DNA from: Helicobacter trogontum
GTDB taxonomy: Bacteria > Campylobacterota > Campylobacteria > Campylobacterales > Helicobacteraceae
Direction: 5' to 3'
Assembly (NCBI RefSeq): GCF_000765905.2
Contig: NZ_JRPL02000022.1
Coordinates: 1 to 40,604, forward strand
Length of the DNA: 40,604 nucleotides
Shown: positions 36,172 to 40,604 of the stretch, piece by piece
Numbering within the stretch: the stretch's first letter is position 1
Layout of the letters: each line of letters opens with the position of its first letter
Position numbers and translations under genes: made by a program
The notes under the pieces: model-generated
What the model was told of the DNA's origin: nothing
What the model saw: only the letters and a program-made list of their open reading frames with translations
The model's database searches: none

Positions 36172-36696
36172 ACTCTTCCTTCACCATTGAGTTTTGATAT
36201 AATTCTAATTGTAAATAAATAAAAAATAATTTAAACTTAATTTTAATACGTTATTTTATTGTAATGTGGGTTACAAAATGTTACTCAAATATACTATCTA
36301 TGAGTATAAGCATATATTACATATTACATTGCTTTATATTAATAAAATTATATATTAAAGAATTATTGCAGATGTTATATAGTACTGATTTCTTACTTAT
36401 TGCAGAAAAGATAGAACACCTTATGAAATAAAAGAACTATTTGATGTAAATCAAATTATAAAAGTTACTTCTACGCTAATATTATCATATTATACTAATA
36501 CAAAATGTAACATTAATATTTCTAATCTTCTATGCTATGGCGTATGATAATCTAGTGCTCATTGCATTACACTCTGCAGAATACATCTCAAATATGTGTC
36601 TATTCTGTAGCTTTATGCTATAATGCGAGATATTTGAGATACACTAAAATATCGCAAAAATTACAGCTGTATCCAACAATCAAACCAAGGATGACA
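36172..36696. other. very AT-rich divergent spacer between nuoA and the fucose synthase gene
   Basis: About 525 bases. It must contain the nuo promoter on the minus strand; a TAGAAT about 40 bases ahead of nuoA is a weak candidate. On the plus strand a perfect extended -10, TGATATAAT (36195-36203), points toward the fucose synthase gene, far upstream of that gene's own promoter. A 19-codon frame at 36372-36431 is too short to support. No tRNA or stable hairpin was seen. Confidence 0.35.
36616..36624 (+). promoter_or_regulatory. extended -10 promoter of the fucose synthase-rarA unit
   Basis: TGCTATAAT is a perfect extended -10 box. Transcription from it would start near 36631, leaving a leader of about 65 bases to the ATG at 36697. 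This also argues against an upstream TTG start at 36562, which would lie before the promoter. Confidence 0.6.
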
Positions 36697-37782
36697 ATGA
36701 ATAAAAATAATAAAGTAGTCATGAAAAAAGATTCTAGAATTTTTGTTGCTGGGCATAATGGGCTTGTTGGTAGCTCTATTGTGGCAAGTCTTAAGGAGCA
36801 AGGATTTCATAATATCATATGTAAAACTAGGGCTGAACTTAACTTGCTTGATTCTGTAGCGACCGAGCATTTTTTTGCCACACAAGACATAGAATTTGTA
36901 TTTTTAGCTGCCGCTAAAGTTGGTGGGATTCTAGCAAACAGCATGTATCGTGCAGATTTCATCTATGAGAATCTTACCTTGCAAAATAACGTTATCTTTA
37001 ACTCATATAAATTCAAGGTCAAAAAACTTCTATTTTTAGGTAGCTCATGTATCTATCCAAAGAACTCACCCCAACCAATGAAAGAGGAATATCTACTCAC
37101 AGGAGAACTTGAATATACAAATGAACCATATGCTATTGCAAAAATTGCGGGATTTAATATGTGTGAAAGTTTTAATTTGCAATATGGTACAAATTTTCTT
37201 GCTATTGCTCCAACAAACCTCTATGGAAACAATGATAATTTTAATCTTTTAAATTCTCATGTACTACCTGCTTTAATCCGTAAATTTCACCTTGCAAAAC
37301 TATTAAAACAAGGCAAGGAAGATTGTGTATATAAAAATCTCATGCAAGATTGTGCAAAAGATAAAGATGAGTGCGATACCTTATTGCAACAACTCTTAAT
37401 TAAGCATGATTCAGTGGGTATATGGGGCAGTGGTAAGCCAAGAAGAGAATTTCTACATAGCAAGGATATGGCAGATGCAAGCGTCTATATTATGCAAAAT
37501 GTTGATTTTTGCGACTTGACAAACAATAAGGAAAACGTCCATAACACCCATATTAACGTTGGTTATGGCAGTGATATTAGCATTGCAGATCTTGCAAACC
37601 TTGTAAAAAATATTGTGGGTTATGATGGAGATATTGTCTTTGATACAACTAAGCCTGATGGTACATTTCAAAAGCTTATAGATTCAAGCAAACTAAATTC
37701 ACTTGGTTTCACACCAAAAATCTCACTTGAACAAGGTATAGCTAGTGTGTATCAACACTATCTACACAAATATAATGGATAA
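36697..37782 (+). CDS. fcl: GDP-L-fucose synthase
   Basis: 361 residues from the chosen ATG (AAGGA ribosome site five bases before it). The frame is open further upstream, but the promoter lies inside that stretch. It is an NADPH-dependent short-chain (extended SDR) epimerase/reductase that makes GDP-L-fucose from GDP-4-keto-6-deoxymannose for fucosylated surface glycans. Visible motifs are GHNGLVG (19-25), the catalytic Ser in GSSCIYP (about 117), Y145-x3-K149, and SGKPRREFLHSKD. About 34 extra Lys/Asp/Cys-rich residues (about 203-236) lie before the IWGSGKPRREF block compared with the 310-320 residue enzymes. Its usual partner gmd is not in the window. rarA starts two bases after its stop. 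Confidence 0.92.
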   Translation: MNKNNKVVMKKDSRIFVAGHNGLVGSSIVASLKEQGFHNIICKTRAELNLLDSVATEHFFATQDIEFVFLAAAKVGGILANSMYRADFIYENLTLQNNVIFNSYKFKVKKLLFLGSSCIYPKNSPQPMKEEYLLTGELEYTNEPYAIAKIAGFNMCESFNLQYGTNFLAIAPTNLYGNNDNFNLLNSHVLPALIRKFHLAKLLKQGKEDCVYKNLMQDCAKDKDECDTLLQQLLIKHDSVGIWGSGKPRREFLHSKDMADASVYIMQNVDFCDLTNNKENVHNTHINVGYGSDISIADLANLVKNIVGYDGDIVFDTTKPDGTFQKLIDSSKLNSLGFTPKISLEQGIASVYQHYLHKYNG

Positions 37783-37784
37783 TT

Positions 37785-38993
37785 ATGAGAAATCTAGCCT
37801 ATAAATTTCGCCCAACAACACTTGAAAATTTCATAGGACAACAACATTTACTAGGACAAAATGCACCACTAAGAATCATTATCGAAAAAAATATACAAGA
37901 TTCTAATATGTTGCCAAATCTTTTATTTTTCGGACCACCAGGTAGCGGGAAAACAAGTCTAGCCCATATTATTGCAACACTAAGTAAAAAAACTTTTTTA
38001 TCTTTCAATGCTACGAATTTCAAGCTCGAGACTCTTAAAAAAGAGTTGAGTACGTATGAGCACACAATAAATAAACCACTTTTATTTATTGATGAAGTGC
38101 ATAGATTAAATATCGCACAGCAAGAATTTTTACTGCCCATTCTAGAAAAAGGACAGGCCACTTTCATTGGTGCTAGCACGGAAAATCCATTTTTTACACT
38201 AAGTGCGGCTCTTAGAAGTCGATCCTTTCTCTTTGAGTTGAAGGCATTGCAAACAAATGATTTTGAGGAACTTTATGAGAGAGTATTAAAGGCGTATCCA
38301 CCTATACACAGCTTTGATTCTATAAAATCATGGCTTTTATCTCATCATAATGGCGATTGTCGTGCATTTTTAAATCTGCTTGATATTGCCCTTGATATAG
38401 ATTCTAAGCAGGAGGTAAGCATCTCTATGCTTGAGTGTCTAGTCCAAAATGCACAGGGTGTCAAGTCACAAAATACGCATTATGACTACATATCAGCTCT
38501 TATTAAATCAATACGTGGAAGTGATGAAAATGCAGCATTATATTATCTAGCATGCCTCATACAAGCAGGAGAAAATCCAGAGTTTATAGCGCGTAGATTG
38601 GTCATTTTAGCAAGTGAGGACATTGGCAATGCAAACCCAAATGCACTCAATTTAAGCGTAAGCACGATGCAAGCAGTAAGTAAAATAGGTTATCCAGAAG
38701 CAAGAATTGTTTTGTCTCAATGTGTAATTTACTTAGCATGTTCACCAAAAAGCAACACCGCATATACAGCAATCAATCAAGCCTTAGACGACACAAAACT
38801 ACGTTTAGAATCTGTACCTAGCTATTTGAAAACAAATGCTAAAGGCTACAAATATCCACATGATTTTGGTGGTTTTGTAAAGCAGATATATCATCATGGG
38901 AAAAAATATGTATTCCTTAAAAATATTGGCTTTGAGAAAACTCTGCAAGAATGGTTAGCAAAAATACGAAGTAGCAGCACGTCAAAAAAATAA
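37785..38993 (+). CDS. rarA: replication-associated recombination protein RarA (MgsA)
   Basis: 402 residues. It is an AAA+ ATPase of the clamp-loader family acting at stalled replication forks. The N-terminal FRPTTLENFIGQQHLLG is typical. Walker A is GPPGSGKT (50-57), Walker B is LLFIDEVHR (D103, E104), and GASTENPFF is the sensor region. The C-terminal tetramerisation part shows SIRGSDENAALYYLACLI and ASEDIGNANP, both family hallmarks. It is probably co-transcribed and coupled with the fucose synthase gene, two bases upstream. That pairing has no obvious functional link. Confidence 0.95.
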   Translation: MRNLAYKFRPTTLENFIGQQHLLGQNAPLRIIIEKNIQDSNMLPNLLFFGPPGSGKTSLAHIIATLSKKTFLSFNATNFKLETLKKELSTYEHTINKPLLFIDEVHRLNIAQQEFLLPILEKGQATFIGASTENPFFTLSAALRSRSFLFELKALQTNDFEELYERVLKAYPPIHSFDSIKSWLLSHHNGDCRAFLNLLDIALDIDSKQEVSISMLECLVQNAQGVKSQNTHYDYISALIKSIRGSDENAALYYLACLIQAGENPEFIARRLVILASEDIGNANPNALNLSVSTMQAVSKIGYPEARIVLSQCVIYLACSPKSNTAYTAINQALDDTKLRLESVPSYLKTNAKGYKYPHDFGGFVKQIYHHGKKYVFLKNIGFEKTLQEWLAKIRSSSTSKK

Positions 38994-39240
38994 ATAAGCA
39001 CAACTCCACACGCAAAAATCCTCATCTCTGCTTAAAGTTATAATCTAACTTGCATAAAATCTAGCTAAAAGTAAAAATTTAAACAGCATGAATACTAGCC
39101 ATGCCTAATTATTATAGAGTGAGAGCATGTTTGGGCATAAGATTATAAAAAGCATTCCCTCTAAAATCACACATAATCGCAACACTAAGGCACACCTCTT
39201 AATAATAGCTCCAAACTACTATTAAACTGCAATGTCTTAA

Positions 39241-40173
39241 TTAATGTGTAACAACAGATATTTGATAATCATCAAGATATTTTAACAATAATGAGGGATC
39301 CATATCTATTCTTTCGAGAAGATCTGCGAAATCTGTAAGCTCCAACATTGTTGTATCTTTACGCTTTAATGTAAGGATTGCTTGTCGTTTCTTAGAAGTG
39401 GCTACATCTCCCAATGCAGTCGCCACATTTGTTACCTGTTTTAATGTAGATTCTGAAACCTTTGCATTGGCAAGTCCAGCCAATGCCATCGCGATACCCA
39501 TATTCACATTTGCATCATACTGCTCTTTTGTGTAATTTGGATCCTCATTCTTCAAGACATCAATCATCTTACTTGCAAACCGATTGCCCTTTATATCTAT
39601 AGTAATCTCTCTTGCATCAATTTTGAAATCTTTTAGTGCTTGTTGCATATTTAGATCATCTATATTATCTACTAATTGATCAAATTCATCAGATGCTTCC
39701 AATACGTCCTTATTTAAAAATCTATGCGATTCTACAGAACCAGCACCTTTAATTTTTAAAACATAGGCTGGGGCATTAAGCTCACAAGAAATCTGTCTAG
39801 AATATATCTTACCCTTAAGATTTGCGGGAGAGGAGCAAGAGATTTTTTTGGGTACAAATTCAAGCTCTCGTTCAATTCTAGGATCAACCACTTGAATATA
39901 AAATACGATTGCCTGATTAATTTCATTGCCATTCATCATGTAATCAATCCGTATATCATGGAAATTTAACCCGGATTTCATTTCTACTTTTTTTGCAACA
40001 CAGCTTGCTTTTACTTCATCACCTTGACAATCATATTTGAGATTAGGTATGTCTTTACCCAAATACATCATTGCCTTTTCTGCAGAATCTCTCATACTAG
40101 TCTTTGCATATAGTGGTGAAGCAAGGCACAAGGCCATAAACACACCGCATACTCCCATTTTAAAACTTGACAT
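39241..40173 (-). CDS. secreted protein of unknown function
   Basis: 310 residues. A signal peptidase I-type signal sequence (1-23, cleavage after LYA) predicts export to the periplasm or beyond. There is no lipobox and no further membrane helix. Four cysteines in two close groups in the first half of the mature chain (around DCQGDEVKASC and CSSPANLKGKIYSRQISC) could form disulfides. The C-terminal half is helical and ends with LLLKYLDDYQISVVTH. I do not recognise the family. Translation is well supported: a TAGGAG ribosome site sits before the ATG and a TATAAT box is just upstream. Confidence 0.8.
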   Translation of the reverse strand: MSSFKMGVCGVFMALCLASPLYAKTSMRDSAEKAMMYLGKDIPNLKYDCQGDEVKASCVAKKVEMKSGLNFHDIRIDYMMNGNEINQAIVFYIQVVDPRIERELEFVPKKISCSSPANLKGKIYSRQISCELNAPAYVLKIKGAGSVESHRFLNKDVLEASDEFDQLVDNIDDLNMQQALKDFKIDAREITIDIKGNRFASKMIDVLKNEDPNYTKEQYDANVNMGIAMALAGLANAKVSESTLKQVTNVATALGDVATSKKRQAILTLKRKDTTMLELTDFADLLERIDMDPSLLLKYLDDYQISVVTH

Positions 40174-40200
40174 TTAAACTCCTAAAAAAAATATTCTAAA

Positions 40201-40206
40201 ATTATA
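40201..40206 (-). promoter_or_regulatory. -10 box of the secreted-protein gene
   Basis: Read on the minus strand this is a perfect TATAAT, about 28 bases before the start codon, which leaves a leader of about 20 bases containing the TAGGAG ribosome site. Confidence 0.5.
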
Positions 40207-40545
40207 CTAAAAAACTATGTATTAACAAAATATCGCATATTTCATACTTAAACTACCTATTGATCATTTCCTTAATCTCATAATAGAATCTATATAGTAC
40301 AATAACTTACAAAACAACATCTAATAATTCGGCTACTTGTAAAAATCATTTTGTATCTGTGTATATAGTAAAAAACAAAAATATTTGTGAATCTCTTAGA
40401 CACATTTTTTCATAGTATATTAAAATCTGCGACTTTTAACAAAGCAAGATATTTTATTACTTTAAGTATGACAACACAAACTGAATTTTATGACAATAAA
40501 CTCTGTTTACTCAACCAAACAACAAACACTACTTATTAGCTATCA
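40207..40545. other. spacer upstream of the secreted-protein gene
   Basis: About 340 AT-rich bases between the promoter of the secreted-protein gene and the stop codon of the gene at the window edge. It contains one AGAATCT copy (40285-40291). No reading frame or stable hairpin was recognised. Confidence 0.35.
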
Positions 40546-40604
40546 TTACTCTTGCTCAAAATTTCTTTTATCAAGCACATCTAATCGTGCATCAAGTAGA
40601 GCTA
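40546..40604 (-). CDS. 3' end of a gene running off the window
   Basis: Read on the minus strand from the window edge, 18 codons (ALLDARLDVLDKRNFEQE) lead to a TAA at 40546-40548, with a second stop (TGA) directly behind. The charged, regular composition looks like the C-terminus of a real protein, but it is too short to name and could be chance. Confidence 0.4.
   Translation of the reverse strand, partial: ALLDARLDVLDKRNFEQE

Noticed and set aside
36372-36431. 19-codon frame in the spacer ahead of the fucose synthase gene
   Set aside because: It has no ribosome site, and short frames of this kind are frequent in AT-rich DNA.
36562-36696. Upstream extension of the fucose synthase frame from a TTG at 36562
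   Set aside because: A perfect extended -10 box lies inside the extension, and the ATG at 36697 has a well-spaced AAGGA site and begins just before the Rossmann motif.
1-40604. CRISPR arrays, tRNA/rRNA genes, insertion sequences and integrases
   Set aside because: No regular direct repeats with spacers, no cloverleaf-like or rRNA-like stretches and no transposase or recombinase motifs were recognised on either strand.

Overview
The window is a low-GC (about 35%) bacterial chromosome segment. Its gene content points to the Campylobacterota, most likely an enterohepatic-type Helicobacter. The clues are a complex I operon whose NuoE/NuoF subunits are of the Helicobacter/Campylobacter kind and lack the NADH/FMN module, a short-form Adk, an AddB-type nuclease protein, and promoters that look like extended -10 boxes without a -35 box. 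The assignment rests on recognised protein families, not on a database search.

Layout. 191-7066 (minus strand) holds addB, radA, a small conserved-looking gene, and a tightly packed ribH-nusB-pyrF operon. 7665-9815 (plus) is a FecA-like TonB-dependent receptor behind an AT-rich, operator-like promoter. 9816-10300 is a decayed spacer with a possible gene scrap. 10301-13395 (minus) is a three-gene cassette: a zinc-ribbon dynamin-like GTPase and two small helical proteins that appear to be paralogues of each other. 13536-14591 (plus) is mutY. 14687-17037 (minus) is aspS-adk. 17185-36171 (minus) is a 19-kb nuo operon in the order A B (small ORF) C D E-like F-like G1 G2 H I J K L M N. 36697-38993 (plus) is a GDP-fucose synthase gene followed closely by rarA. 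39241-40173 (minus) is a secreted protein of unknown function, and the window ends inside what looks like the 3' end of another minus-strand gene.

How the genes work together. The nuo genes encode the membrane arm (A,H,J,K,L,M,N) and peripheral arm (B,C,D,I,G) of a proton-pumping quinone reductase. The electron-input end is unusual. NuoE is a 75-residue protein without cysteine. NuoF is replaced by an 891-residue fusion of a NuoF-type iron-sulfur end domain, a coiled-coil/low-complexity linker and a complete GltD-like FAD/NAD(P)H oxidoreductase. Two tandem NuoG paralogues follow. This suggests an electron donor other than NADH acting through the classical FMN site. The dynamin cassette is the best candidate for an accessory system (membrane remodelling, secretion or phage defence).

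Two window-wide patterns stand out. The 7-mer AGATTCT and its complement AGAATCT occur about 65-70 times by eye, several times more than composition predicts, on both strands and in genes and spacers alike. Several housekeeping proteins (RadA, NusB, NuoF-like, NuoG2, NuoM) carry extra hydrophilic low-complexity segments that most of their relatives lack. No rRNA, tRNA, CRISPR array, transposase or integrase was seen.
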